Positions 51,400 through 59,891 of a stretch of DNA of 64,000 bases are shown here, piece by piece. Source of the stretch: Arthrobacter sp. 31Y (lineage in GTDB: Bacteria; Actinomycetota; Actinomycetes; Actinomycetales; Micrococcaceae); the NCBI RefSeq assembly GCF_000526335.1, contig NZ_JAFW01000001.1, forward strand, positions 2,356,001-2,420,000, read 5' to 3'. How positions within the stretch are numbered: the first letter of the stretch is position 1; every line of letters begins with the position of its first letter. The notes below the pieces were generated by a model, which searched no databases, was not told the DNA's origin, and saw nothing but the letters and a program-made list of their open reading frames with translations. The position numbers and the translations under genes were made by a program.

Positions 51400-52101
51400 A
51401 TGAGTACAGCATTGAACCTCGTCAACGTCTCCCTCGAATACCCGGACGGCATCTCAACCCTCAAGGCACTGGACGCCGTGAACCTCAGCGTTCGCACGGG
51501 TGAATTCCTCTCACTTGTGGGCCCCTCCGGATCCGGCAAGTCTTCACTTCTCGCCGTCGCCGCGACTCTGGTGAAACCCACGGCCGGGCTGGTCATCATC
51601 GACGGGCAGGACGTCTCTACCCTTTCGGAGGCCGAGCGCACCACCCTTCGCCGGGACAAAGTGGGCATCATCTTCCAGCAACCCAACCTGCTGCCCGCAC
51701 TGACCGCCGTCGAGCAGTTGCTGATCCGCGAGCATCTGAGGGGCAAACGTGTACGCGAAGAACGGGAAAAAGCAGCTAAGCTGCTGGACGTCGTCGGACT
51801 TTCCGGTGCGGCAGATAAGAGGCCTCACCAGCTGTCCGGCGGCCAACGTCAGAGGGTGAATATTGCGAGGGCCCTCATGGGAAGCCCCACCGTTCTGCTG
51901 GTCGATGAACCAACAGCCGCACTCGATCACGAACGCAGCGAGTCGATCGTCCGGCTACTGCGGCGGGTCACGGACGAGTTCCAGACGGCAACCGTCATGG
52001 TCACGCACGACACCGAGTTCCTACCCCTTACCGACGCCGTCGCCACCATGAGGGACGGACGTATCAGCCGCGCCCCCGTCCCGTCCGCGCAGCCCAACTA
52101 G
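51400..52101 (+). CDS. ABC ATPase of the LolD/MacB type
   Basis: 233 residues. Walker A LVGPSGSGKSSLLAVAATLV, Q-loop GIIFQQPNLLPALTAVEQ, signature HQLSGGQRQRVNIARALMG and Walker B VLLVDEPTAALDHE are clear. It is partner to the FtsX-like permease. Its final codons AAC TAG lie inside the left arm of palindromic repeat copy 2, so the repeat supplies the stop codon. Confidence 0.95.
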   Translation: MSTALNLVNVSLEYPDGISTLKALDAVNLSVRTGEFLSLVGPSGSGKSSLLAVAATLVKPTAGLVIIDGQDVSTLSEAERTTLRRDKVGIIFQQPNLLPALTAVEQLLIREHLRGKRVREEREKAAKLLDVVGLSGAADKRPHQLSGGQRQRVNIARALMGSPTVLLVDEPTAALDHERSESIVRLLRRVTDEFQTATVMVTHDTEFLPLTDAVATMRDGRISRAPVPSAQPN

Positions 52102-52157
52102 GTGACAGTAAACGTCGCAATGGGGCCTCAGTAGAGCAGGAGCTGTCACCTAGTTGG
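52094..52157. repeat. Palindromic dispersed repeat, copy 2, supplying two stop codons
   Basis: CCAACTAGGTGACAG and CTGTCACCTAGTTGG form perfect 15-base arms around a 34-base centre. The left arm supplies AAC TAG, the end of the ABC ATPase gene. The right arm on minus supplies AAC TAG, the end of the HxlR gene. The centre is similar to copy 1. Insertion or convergent evolution of gene ends into the element is implied. Confidence 0.8.
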
Positions 52158-52548
52158 ATGAGCCGAGGAGTGCCTCGTCCTGCGCTTCGTCGTAGGCGTC
52201 GCGGGCTTCCAGAATGGTGGGCACATGGCTCTCAGCCCAGTGGCGCAGAACGGTCAACGGCTGGAGCAAGGACTCACCCAAGGATGTCAGCTCATATTCC
52301 ACCCGCGGCGGTACCTGCGCGTACACAGTCCGCGTAATCAGGCCGTCGCGCTCCAAGGCTCGCAGGGTTTGCGTCAGGACTTTGGGAGTCACCACGTTCA
52401 CCATTTTGCGAAGTTCCGAGAACCGAACCGGCCCATCCCCGAGCACTTGGATCACCAATGATGCCCATTTGTCTCCGATGCGCTGGAACACCACCCGGGA
52501 TGGGCAGTTGGGGTCCAGGATGTTTGCGGGGAGGTCGGTGGCGTCCAC
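52150..52548 (-). CDS. HxlR-family transcriptional regulator
   Basis: 132 residues. CPSRVVFQRIGDKWASLVIQ carries the family Cys and D-K-W motif. RFSELRKMVNVVTPKVLTQT is the recognition helix and LRALERDGLITRTVYAQVPP the wing, with VEYELTSLGESL. It probably senses thiol-reactive or electrophilic stress. The start is GTG. It is divergent from an NAD(P)-binding oxidoreductase gene across 98 bases containing repeated GTATCC half-sites. Confidence 0.93.
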   Translation of the reverse strand: MDATDLPANILDPNCPSRVVFQRIGDKWASLVIQVLGDGPVRFSELRKMVNVVTPKVLTQTLRALERDGLITRTVYAQVPPRVEYELTSLGESLLQPLTVLRHWAESHVPTILEARDAYDEAQDEALLGSSN

Positions 52549-52592
52549 GATGTCAGTATCCTTTTGGTAACTAGGTACCTTTGAAGCTATCA

Positions 52593-52607
52593 GTATCCGT
52601 TGGATAC
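52593..52607. promoter_or_regulatory. Putative HxlR operator
   Basis: GTATCC-GTT-GGATAC is a perfect inverted repeat. Related half-sites are at 52556-52571 (GTATCCTTTTGGTAAC) and 52624-52630 (GGATACC). All lie in the divergent promoter between hxlR and the oxidoreductase, the usual place for HxlR autoregulation. Confidence 0.72.
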
Positions 52608-52646
52608 CTTTGAGTTATTGCAAGGATACCAACTTCAAGGAGAGCT

Positions 52647-53252
52647 ATGAAAATCGCAGTCTACGGCGCAACGGGCATGGTCGGAAGCCAGATCGTCAAC
52701 GAGTCCATCACCCGCGGCCACGAGGTCACTGCCATCTCCCGCAAGGGCGCAGAAGTTCCCGGTGCCGCCGCCCAGGCAGCTGATCAGGCTGATGCTGAGA
52801 CGTTTGCCTCCATTGCCAAGGCGCACGACGTCGTGGTGCTGGCGACGGGGCCCAGCCGCACCGGCGGCGACCATGGAGAATGGCTCGACGCCATGGCCAC
52901 TGCCTACAGCAATGCCGAAGGCACCCGCTTGATGATCGTCGGCGGTGCCGGCACCTTGGAGATCGATGGCGTCCGCCTGCTGGATTCGCCGGACTTCCCC
53001 GAAGCCTACAAGGCTGAAGCCACCACTGCGGCCAAGGCCCTCGAAACCGTCAAGCAGTCACCGGAATCTCTTGACTGGACCGTCCTGGCTCCCGCACCCG
53101 TCATCCAGCCGGGTGAGCGCACGGGTGAATACACCGTGGCCAAGGATTCACCGGCCGGCAACAGCATCTCCACCCAGGACTACGCAGTAGCCATGCTGGA
53201 CGAAATCGAGAGCCCGGCATACCGCCGCGCCCGCTTCACCGCTGCCAACTAA
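52647..53252 (+). CDS. NAD(P)-binding atypical SDR / NAD(P)H-binding protein
   Basis: 201 residues. The N-terminus MKIAVYGATGMVGSQIVNE has the G-x-T-G-x-x-G cofactor loop, and a Rossmann fold continues through VVVLATGPSRTGG and LMIVGGAGTLEIDG. It lacks the classical Y-x-x-x-K active site, as in NmrA/YwnB-like proteins that respond to redox state. It is divergent from hxlR and is probably its target. Confidence 0.9.
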   Translation: MKIAVYGATGMVGSQIVNESITRGHEVTAISRKGAEVPGAAAQAADQADAETFASIAKAHDVVVLATGPSRTGGDHGEWLDAMATAYSNAEGTRLMIVGGAGTLEIDGVRLLDSPDFPEAYKAEATTAAKALETVKQSPESLDWTVLAPAPVIQPGERTGEYTVAKDSPAGNSISTQDYAVAMLDEIESPAYRRARFTAAN

Positions 53253-53257
53253 GGCCT

Positions 53258-54703
53258 CTAAAGTCCTACGCCCAGCCCGGGTACCCGCATTTTGAATATG
53301 TCCTTGAGGGCATATCTTGCCGCGTGGTACCCGGGCATTCCCGTCACTCCAGGCCCCGGCGGGGTGGACGAGGAACACAGGTAGACGCCGTGCATGGGGG
53401 TTCGCCACGGCACGTTGGACACTACCGGCCGTTGCACCAGGCCCCGTAGGTCCAGCAGACCTGCGCTGAAGTCTCCACCCACGTAATTCTCGTTGTACGC
53501 GGACAGTTCCGCCGCCGTCGTGGTCTTTGATCCCACCACAAGATCACGGAAGCCGGGTGCGTAGCGCTCAATGCGGGCCATCACAGCTTCGGCCATGTCA
53601 ACGGTGGAGTTGGCCGGTACGTGGCAGTAGGTCCACAGAACGTGGCGGCCTTCCGGTGCCCGTGTCGAGTCCACCAAAGATGGCTGGGACACCAAAACGT
53701 ATGGCTCGATTGGATGTTTGCCCATGTCCACCAGGTTCTCTGACTCGGCCATCGCCAGCCTTGAACCGCCAACGTGGACTGTCCCGGCCTTTGCCAAACC
53801 GGGGTCACGCCACGGAACGGGCCCCGACAGTATGAAGTCCACTTTGCAGGCTGCATTCCCGAATCGGAATGTTTCCAATGCCCGGCGGTAGCGGTCTGGA
53901 ACTTCCGCCCCACCCAGGCGGGCCAAAGTTGGTGGGGCAACATCCAGCAAAATGGCTTTGGCGGGCCGGACCTGATCCAGTGAGTCCACACGTTCGCCCA
54001 CGTGGATAGTGCCTCCGTGCGCCGTGAGGTCGTCAGCCATTGCTTTGGCGATGGACATCGAACCACCAACAGGAATCACCCAACCGCCCGCGTGAGCGAG
54101 AACACTGAGCAACAGTCCGGCACCCGTTGAACTGAGGGACGGCTGCGAGCCGAGGGCGTGTGACATCACGCCCGTCAACAGCGCGGGCGCGGCTTCCTCG
54201 CGGAACCGCCGCATCCAGAGCGGGGTCCCCTGATCCAAGGTGGCCAGACCGAACCTGAGAGCCGCCAAAGGATCCTTCGGAATGCGCAGGAGTTGGTTGG
54301 ACGTAAAGTCCACCACCCCGTCCACCCTCTCCAGCAAGGGCTGCAGCAGCCGACGGTAAGCTGGCCCATCGACGCCCAGCTCCTGCACCGTACGATCCAG
54401 GGATTGGTAGGCCAGGGCAGCTCCTCCGATGTCCAACGGCGTTCCGTGCTGGACCTCCGGCAGCCGCAGATCCACGCGCTGCGACAACTCAAAATCGCGG
54501 AAGAAGGGTGACGCCACAGCCATGGGGTGCACTGCCGAGCAGATGTCGTAAAGGTAGCCGGGTTCAATCAACTCGCTGGTCCGCGATCCGCCCCCAATCG
54601 CATCGGCTGCCTCGTACAGGTGGACACTCAGGCCGGCGCGGGCCATCACCACTGCGGCGGCCAGGCCATTGGGACCGGCGCCGACGACGGCGACATCAAC
54701 CAT
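53258..54703 (-). CDS. NAD(P)/FAD-dependent oxidoreductase (phytoene-desaturase-like)
   Basis: 481 residues. DVAVVGAGPNGLAAAVVMAR with YEAADAIGGGSRTSEL is the FAD-binding Rossmann motif. WVIPVGGSMSIAKAMADDLT and the C-terminal GVYLCSSSTPPGPGVTGMPG correspond to carotenoid/amine-oxidase-like FAD proteins. Its substrate is unknown, as no carotenoid gene is adjacent. Its start overlaps the GT87-like gene stop by 8 bases, so the two are co-translated. Confidence 0.9.
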   Translation of the reverse strand: MVDVAVVGAGPNGLAAAVVMARAGLSVHLYEAADAIGGGSRTSELIEPGYLYDICSAVHPMAVASPFFRDFELSQRVDLRLPEVQHGTPLDIGGAALAYQSLDRTVQELGVDGPAYRRLLQPLLERVDGVVDFTSNQLLRIPKDPLAALRFGLATLDQGTPLWMRRFREEAAPALLTGVMSHALGSQPSLSSTGAGLLLSVLAHAGGWVIPVGGSMSIAKAMADDLTAHGGTIHVGERVDSLDQVRPAKAILLDVAPPTLARLGGAEVPDRYRRALETFRFGNAACKVDFILSGPVPWRDPGLAKAGTVHVGGSRLAMAESENLVDMGKHPIEPYVLVSQPSLVDSTRAPEGRHVLWTYCHVPANSTVDMAEAVMARIERYAPGFRDLVVGSKTTTAAELSAYNENYVGGDFSAGLLDLRGLVQRPVVSNVPWRTPMHGVYLCSSSTPPGPGVTGMPGYHAARYALKDIFKMRVPGLGVGL

Positions 54704-56213
54704 CGCTGTTTACCTCCATACGCTGGGGTGCTTTCGCTTCGGTAGGTTCCACCGTAGCCCGGGGACGCCACGGCAGCACTGACCGGGAAGGGTGGAACAC
54801 GTCGAACCGCAGCCAGTCCCTTGCGCCGTCGAATGGTCCTCCATGCGGATCATCCTCTCCATCAGCGCGGAGTGGGTCTTGGGCGGGATCCCAGATATCC
54901 ATGACCACTCGCGCCATGAGATAGGCGGTCGCCACCATGTGCAATCCCACGGCCAGCACGTAGTAGGACATGTCTATGTTGTGCTGGACGGATCCGCCGC
55001 TGGTCGTTTGGCCCAGGTACATCCAGACGGCCGCCCAGTGCAGCCCCTCGGCCGCTTGCCAGATGAGGAAGTCGCGCCAGCGGGGCCGGGCCAGGGCAAG
55101 GAGCGGTATAAGCCAGATGACGAACTGCGGTGAGTAGACCTTGTTGATGAGGATGAACGCGGCAACCAGGAGGAACATCAGTTGAGCCAGGCGGGGTCGC
55201 CGCGGAGCGCACAAGGCCAAGGCGCCAATAAGAACGCATGCAAGAACGAACAGGGCCAGGGCCAGCGTGTTGACGGTTGCGCCATCAATCTGCGTCCATC
55301 GCACTCTGTCGGCCACGAGGTTGTAAGCGAACCAGGGTGAGCTGAATCCGGCCGGACGGTCTTGGCTGAATTCGAAGAAGTAGCGCCAGCCCGATGGGTT
55401 CACTGCTGCGATGGGCAGATTCACAACCAGCCAGGATGCCAGGGCCGTGCCAGCCGTGATGAAGAATGCGCGAAGTTTGCCGGTGCGCAGGGCGAGGACC
55501 AAAAGTGCACCGAGTATCAGAACCGGGTACATCTTGGTAGCTGATCCCAGCCCAATGAACACGCCGGCCAGGATCAGCTTGTCCCGGGAGATGAAGTACA
55601 TCGCCGCAGCCAGGAGCCCTACAGCCCATATATCCCAGTTGATGAATCCGGCCAGAATGATCCCGGGAGCTACGGCCACCATGGCTGCGTCCCAGGGGCG
55701 GCGCCTGTTGATCCTTGCGGTCAGGAGCACCGTGATGATCCATACTGCGACGATCAGTGTTGCGTTGACGTCGAAGTAGCCCAATATGCGTTCGTTTCCC
55801 ACGCCCTGGCCGGGAACCAGGAAGGCGGTGATACCGGCGATGATGCCCATGAGCACCGGGTACTCGAACAGGCTGCCTTGGGTGAAGAACGGAAAGATGC
55901 CATCGCCCAGGCCGCGGTTCCGGAAAAGCTCAGGAAAGTCCGAATAGCACGTTGCGTAGAACTGGCCGGGTGTCTCCCAACCGCGCACACGGCAGTAGTC
56001 CTTTGCGAGTATGGCGAGCACTGCAGCGAAAACGGTGAGGATGATCAGGACGCGTTCCACGGTGAACGGACCGGACGTCATCTTCCCGGGGGAGGAGTGC
56101 TTGCCCAGGGGACCGCCCACAAGTTCAGTGAAATTTCGAAGCAGGGCGTCACTGCGGCTTGGAACCACAAAGCGGGCACGTTTTTGCAGCCGGTGAGGCT
56201 TCGTCTCCTGCAT
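54696..56213 (-). CDS. Integral membrane glycosyltransferase of the GT87/DUF2029 type
   Basis: 505 residues with about ten to twelve helices (VERVLIILTVFAAVLAILA, NATLIVAVWIITVLLTARIN, FIGLGSATKMYPVLILGALL, QLMFLLVAAFILINKVYSPQ). External loop DYCRVRGWETPGQFYATCYS and SDFPELFRNRGLGDGIFPFF hold acidic residues typical of GT-C mannosyltransferases using polyprenyl-phosphate mannose. KVYSPQFVIWLIPLLAL is the family signature. It transfers a sugar to a lipid or protein outside. ATG 56213 is chosen; a longer frame reaches 56252. Confidence 0.88.
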   Translation of the reverse strand: MQETKPHRLQKRARFVVPSRSDALLRNFTELVGGPLGKHSSPGKMTSGPFTVERVLIILTVFAAVLAILAKDYCRVRGWETPGQFYATCYSDFPELFRNRGLGDGIFPFFTQGSLFEYPVLMGIIAGITAFLVPGQGVGNERILGYFDVNATLIVAVWIITVLLTARINRRRPWDAAMVAVAPGIILAGFINWDIWAVGLLAAAMYFISRDKLILAGVFIGLGSATKMYPVLILGALLVLALRTGKLRAFFITAGTALASWLVVNLPIAAVNPSGWRYFFEFSQDRPAGFSSPWFAYNLVADRVRWTQIDGATVNTLALALFVLACVLIGALALCAPRRPRLAQLMFLLVAAFILINKVYSPQFVIWLIPLLALARPRWRDFLIWQAAEGLHWAAVWMYLGQTTSGGSVQHNIDMSYYVLAVGLHMVATAYLMARVVMDIWDPAQDPLRADGEDDPHGGPFDGARDWLRFDVFHPSRSVLPWRPRATVEPTEAKAPQRMEVNSDG

Positions 56214-56294
56214 GGGATCGAGCTTACAGTCCTGAAAGGTCCAGCAGGCCAAAGGTTCAGCCGCCTAGAGAGGGTCCACCCAGGTTAAAAGGGG

Positions 56295-56324
56295 AGGAGC
56301 CCACGCGTAGCCGCGTGGGCTCCT
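56295..56324 (-). terminator. Terminator downstream of a small gene
   Basis: GGAGCCCACGCG and CGCGTGGGCTCC form a perfect 12-bp stem with a TAGC loop. On minus it is followed by TCCCCTTTT. It lies 57 bases after the 46-residue gene and upstream of the GT87-like gene. Confidence 0.9.
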
Positions 56325-56380
56325 TGAGGTTCAGCATCAATGTGTGGCATCTGAACTCCTTCGGGCTCAGCCGTTGGGCA

Positions 56381-56521
56381 TCAGCGGATGAGTCCCATCT
56401 GGTGCAGGACAACGTAGACGTCTTCACGACGTTGGTCGAGCAGCTGGCCGTTGAACAGAGTGCGGTCCTTAGGAGCGTTGGTGCTCTTGAAGAAGCGCAT
56501 GTCTTCTGGGCGTTTTCGCAT
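56381..56521 (-). CDS. Small conserved-looking basic protein (46 residues)
   Basis: ATG 56521 has a near-perfect ribosome site AAAGGAGGTGAATC. The product, MRKRPEDMRFFKSTNAPKDR followed by LFNGQLLDQRREDVYVVLHQ and MGLIR, is basic at the N-terminus and helical at the C-terminus. It has no signal or membrane segment. A strong terminator follows, so the transcript is short and self-contained. I recognise no family. It may be a small regulatory or ribosome-associated protein. Confidence 0.7.
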   Translation of the reverse strand: MRKRPEDMRFFKSTNAPKDRTLFNGQLLDQRREDVYVVLHQMGLIR

Positions 56522-56851
56522 GATTCACCTCCTTTCGGGGGATATGTAATCGGAATTTAGGCGCGACAATTAGAGCCATATGAATTCACAAGAAATCAAG
56601 GCCAAAAGGGCATAAATAGCCGAGGCTAATAGAGGGGATTGCGGACCGGGCCGAAAAGGGATTCGTCGTGCAATTGCGCGTGCTTCCGGCAGTCGACCCA
56701 ACAAGAAGCTGGTTCCGAACTATGGGGAAACTGCGCACCCGCGGCATGCTGCGTGGGTCCGCGCCTACAACTGACTACTCAGCCATCCAAAGACAGGAGG
56801 GCCGTAAGAAATACCGCCAGCATCACGCCGGTCCGGTAGATCAGGAGTGGG

Positions 56852-56935
56852 TCAGAGAGCAAAAATGGCGCGGTCATCAGCAGAGGCCGGGGTAGCAGTG
56901 ACGGTCAACTTCCGTCCGCTAGTCAAAGTAATCAT
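56852..56935 (-). CDS. Very small gene (27 residues) with strong ribosome site
   Basis: ATG 56935 follows AGGAGG by 9 bases. The product is MITLTSGRKLTVTATPASAD then DRAIFAL. It is too short to assign. Within it, a second frame from an internal ATG encodes a 32-residue hydrophobic peptide (ending VFLTALLSLDG) without its own ribosome site. The rest of 56522-57117 holds no other recognisable gene. It could be a peptide, a leader, or chance. Confidence 0.4.
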   Translation of the reverse strand: MITLTSGRKLTVTATPASADDRAIFAL

Positions 56936-57009
56936 TTTTCCCAACCTCCTTCCGGCCTTTACAGCCTGCTGTGGCATTGTCCCGGTTGACTGAACCGGGG
57001 AATGCGCGC

Positions 57010-57040
57010 CTTGTTCCCGGCGAGTCGCTCTGGGAACAAG
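57010..57040 (-). terminator. Terminator downstream of the histidine phosphatase gene
   Basis: CTTGTTCCC and GGGAACAAG form a 9-bp stem. A second hairpin, CCCGGTT/AACCGGG, at 56981-56999 follows on the minus strand. The pair lies about 80-135 bases after the phosphatase stop codon. Confidence 0.65.
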
Positions 57041-57117
57041 ATATAAGCTACCTCATGAAGAAGTAGTTTGACCAGCGAAATTAGCTAATTCACCAAAAGT
57101 TTTTTGAAATTCGCGTT

Positions 57118-57699
57118 TTAGAGTCCCCAACGCACAATTGCAGGCGTCCGCTTATCCCAACCAAGGGTGCAGACCTTCGCCGTTCCCAGAATGAAGTGCC
57201 GGCCTTCGCGGGCATCCATTTCGAGCCAGCGGGCGGTAAGGATCCTGGAGAAATGTCCGTGGGCCACTATCAGTACGTTGTCCATTCCTGATTCCAGGAC
57301 CCGTCCAATGATCTTGTCCGCCCGGGCAGCAACTTCGTCCAAGGTTTCGCCGTTGGGGACGCCGTCGGTCCAAATGAGGTACTCGGGATTGTCCTTGCGG
57401 ATCAGGTCCGAGCTGATGCCTTCGTAGTCGCCGTAGTTCCATTCCACGGCCAACGGCTCATGGACGGCCTCCGGGTAGCCTGCGAGTTCTGCCGTGCGTC
57501 GGGCGCGGCGCAGCGGCGAGGTCAGGACGAGGTCGAAGTCGATGCTTTCCAGGACCTTGCGGGCCTCAACCGCCTGCTGCTCGCCCTCAACGGTGAGGGG
57601 AAGGTCAGTCAGACCGGTGTACTGACCGCTCTTGGACCACTCCGTCTCGCCATGGCGAAGGATCCAGAGTTGCGGACGCGGTGAAGTCGAAGCGTTCAT
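57118..57699 (-). CDS. Histidine phosphatase family protein
   Basis: 193 residues. PQLWILRHGETEWSKSGQYTG is the catalytic R-H-G-E signature. LTSPLRRARRTAELAGY supplies the phosphate-binding Arg and NVLIVAHGHFSRILTARWL the second His. It is of the phosphoglycerate-mutase-like cluster, acting as a small-molecule phosphatase. Its start overlaps the CCA-enzyme stop by 4 bases (ATGA). Confidence 0.94.
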   Translation of the reverse strand: MNASTSPRPQLWILRHGETEWSKSGQYTGLTDLPLTVEGEQQAVEARKVLESIDFDLVLTSPLRRARRTAELAGYPEAVHEPLAVEWNYGDYEGISSDLIRKDNPEYLIWTDGVPNGETLDEVAARADKIIGRVLESGMDNVLIVAHGHFSRILTARWLEMDAREGRHFILGTAKVCTLGWDKRTPAIVRWGL

Positions 57700-59165
57700 G
57701 AGGGCTCCTCAGTTTCGGTCAATGGCTCGACGACGGCGGACTCGGGTTGCGCTTCCCACCACGCCAAGAGTTTCTGCTCGGCTTCCTCGGGGGAGAGCGG
57801 TCCGTGTTCCATGCGTTCCTCGAGAAGGAACTTATAGGCCTTGCCAACCACGGGTCCAGGCTTGAGGCCCAAGAGTTCCATGATCTTCGCTCCATCGAGG
57901 TCAGGCCGGACTGCTGCCAATGATTCCTGTTCCAGAAGCTTCGAGATGCGATTCTCAAGGTCATCGTAGGCGAAGGACAGGCGGTCGGCCTTGCGTTGGT
58001 TACGCGTGGTGACGTCGGACCGGGTGAGGCGGTGCAGGCGTTCCAGGAGGGGGCCGGCGTCGGTGACGTAGCGGCGGACTGCGGAGTCGCTCCAGCCGGC
58101 ATCGCCATAGCCGTAGAACCGCATGTGCAGTTCAACAAGTCGGGACACTGCCTTGATCGACTCATTGTCGAAACGCAGCGCCTTCATGCGCTTGGCTGTC
58201 AGCTTTGCACCCACAACGTCGTGGTGGCGGAAGCTCACAGCGCCGCCCGGTTCAAAACGGCGCGTAGCCGGCTTGCCGACGTCGTGCATCAACGCAGCGA
58301 ACCTCAGGACGAAGTCAGGGCCGGGCAAGGCGCCGTCAGGACCCGTTTCCAGGGCAGCAGCCTGCTCCAGCACCTGCAGTGAGTGATGGTACACGTCCTT
58401 GTGGCGGTGGTGTTCATCGGCTTCGAGGCGCAGGGCGGAAACTTCGGGGAGCACAAACTCCGCGAGCCCGGTGTCCACCAGGAGATCGATGCCCACCCGG
58501 GGGTGGGCTCCATTAATGAGCTTGACCAATTCCTCGCGGACCCGCTCAGCGGAAATGATCTTGATGCGGTCCGCCATCTGGGACATGGCCAGCCGGACGT
58601 CGTCGTGAACCGACACGCCGAGCTGCGACGCGAAGCGTGCCGCACGCATCATGCGCAGCGGATCGTCCGAGAAGGACGATTCAGGAGCGCCGGGCGTGGC
58701 GAGCTCCGAGGCGTGAAGGTCGCGGACTCCGCCGAACGGATCCACGAGTTCAAGGCTGGGCAGCCGCAGCGCCATGGCGTTGATGGTGAAGTCGCGGCGA
58801 AGGAGATCGTCTGTCAGGGAGTTGCCGAACGCCACCACGGGCTTCCGCGAATCGGGGTCGTAGGCTTCCGCGCGGTACGTGGTGATTTCGATCTGGAAAC
58901 CACTCTTCTTCATCCCGATAGTGCCGAAAGCACGGCCGATTTCCCAGAAGTTGTCCGCCCACTTCTTGATGACGGCAATGGTCTGGTCAGGAGTGGCGTC
59001 AGTGGTGAAATCGAGGTCCGGAGAGGTCCTCCCCAGGAAGAGGTCGCGGACGGGCCCACCCACCAAGGACAGCTCGAAGCCGGCATCGACGAAGCGCTGC
59101 CCGAGGTCGAGCACCACCGGATCGATGGTGAAGTTAACTGAAGAGCTGTCCAATACGTGCGCCAT
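57696..59165 (-). CDS. cca: CCA tRNA nucleotidyltransferase
   Basis: 489 residues. LVGGPVRDLFLGRTSPDLDF gives the G-G-x-V-R-D and D-x-D metal site, RRDFTINAMALRLP and DDPLRMMRAARFASQLG the nucleotide and RNA contacts. An HD domain follows (RFAALMHDVGKPATRRF). It adds or repairs the 3' CCA end. The tRNA-Leu in this window does not encode CCA, so this enzyme is needed for it. Confidence 0.96.
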   Translation of the reverse strand: MAHVLDSSSVNFTIDPVVLDLGQRFVDAGFELSLVGGPVRDLFLGRTSPDLDFTTDATPDQTIAVIKKWADNFWEIGRAFGTIGMKKSGFQIEITTYRAEAYDPDSRKPVVAFGNSLTDDLLRRDFTINAMALRLPSLELVDPFGGVRDLHASELATPGAPESSFSDDPLRMMRAARFASQLGVSVHDDVRLAMSQMADRIKIISAERVREELVKLINGAHPRVGIDLLVDTGLAEFVLPEVSALRLEADEHHRHKDVYHHSLQVLEQAAALETGPDGALPGPDFVLRFAALMHDVGKPATRRFEPGGAVSFRHHDVVGAKLTAKRMKALRFDNESIKAVSRLVELHMRFYGYGDAGWSDSAVRRYVTDAGPLLERLHRLTRSDVTTRNQRKADRLSFAYDDLENRISKLLEQESLAAVRPDLDGAKIMELLGLKPGPVVGKAYKFLLEERMEHGPLSPEEAEQKLLAWWEAQPESAVVEPLTETEEPS

Positions 59166-59313
59166 AGTCCCTTAAGCTTGGCAGATTTTTACTCCGCATT
59201 GGGCCAATGTTCCATGCGAAATCAGGCATGTGTCCGCAGACCATCTCCCGCAGTCCATCTTGTGGCCATGTCCCAGTCATCACTCGAGGGCAAGAGTCGT
59301 TAGAGTGGACCTC

Positions 59314-59865
59314 ATGGCCAACCCGATCCCGAGCGCTCCTGGCAGGAGGACAAACGCACCGTTGCCGTCGGCAATCGGTGCACACGTCGCGCCTGCCCAG
59401 CAGCACCCGGTGCAGGCCTCTCTTCCCACTGTGGAGGAAGTGTCGGCCGGCGGTGTCGTTGTAGACACGTCCGACGGCGAACTCCGGGTTGCGATCATCG
59501 CCCGCCTTAATAGGGGTGGCCGGCTTGAGTGGTGCCTCCCGAAGGGCCATCCGGAAGGCCGCGAGAACAACGAGGAAGCTGCTGTCCGCGAGATCGCCGA
59601 GGAAACCGGCATAGAAGGCAACATCCTTGCGCCCCTCGGCAGCATTGACTACTGGTTCACTGTGAGCGGCCACCGCGTCCATAAGACCGTCCACCACTTC
59701 CTCCTCCGGGCAACGGGTGGAGAACTGACAATTGAGAATGATCCGGACCAAGAGGCCGTGGACGCTGCCTGGGTTCCCCTCCAGGAACTGGCCCGGAAAT
59801 TGTCCTTCCCGAACGAACGCCGCATCGCCGATTTGGCTCGGGAAGTACTGCCCGAACATCTCTGA
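59314..59865 (+). CDS. NUDIX hydrolase
   Basis: 183 residues from ATG 59314. The NUDIX box reads GHPEGRENNEEAAVREIAEE with T-G-I-E following, matching G-x5-E-x7-R-E-U-x-E-E-x-G-U. EVSAGGVVVDTSDGELRVA and FTVSGHRVHKTVHHFLLRAT frame the fold. The extension of 45 residues before it is Pro/Ala-rich. It hydrolyses a nucleoside-diphosphate derivative. It is divergent from cca and 26 bases before murJ. Confidence 0.93.
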   Translation: MANPIPSAPGRRTNAPLPSAIGAHVAPAQQHPVQASLPTVEEVSAGGVVVDTSDGELRVAIIARLNRGGRLEWCLPKGHPEGRENNEEAAVREIAEETGIEGNILAPLGSIDYWFTVSGHRVHKTVHHFLLRATGGELTIENDPDQEAVDAAWVPLQELARKLSFPNERRIADLAREVLPEHL

Positions 59866-59891
59866 CCCGGCTACATGGGACGATAAAGGCG

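Noticed and set aside
48067..52157. CRISPR array or insertion sequence
   Set aside because: The repeats are single, spaced by genes, palindromic and lack spacers or a transposase.
56639..56895. Plus-strand frames of 66 and 75 residues in the gap near 56.7 kb
   Set aside because: They lack ribosome sites and overlap each other in two frames; their cysteine-rich composition looks random.
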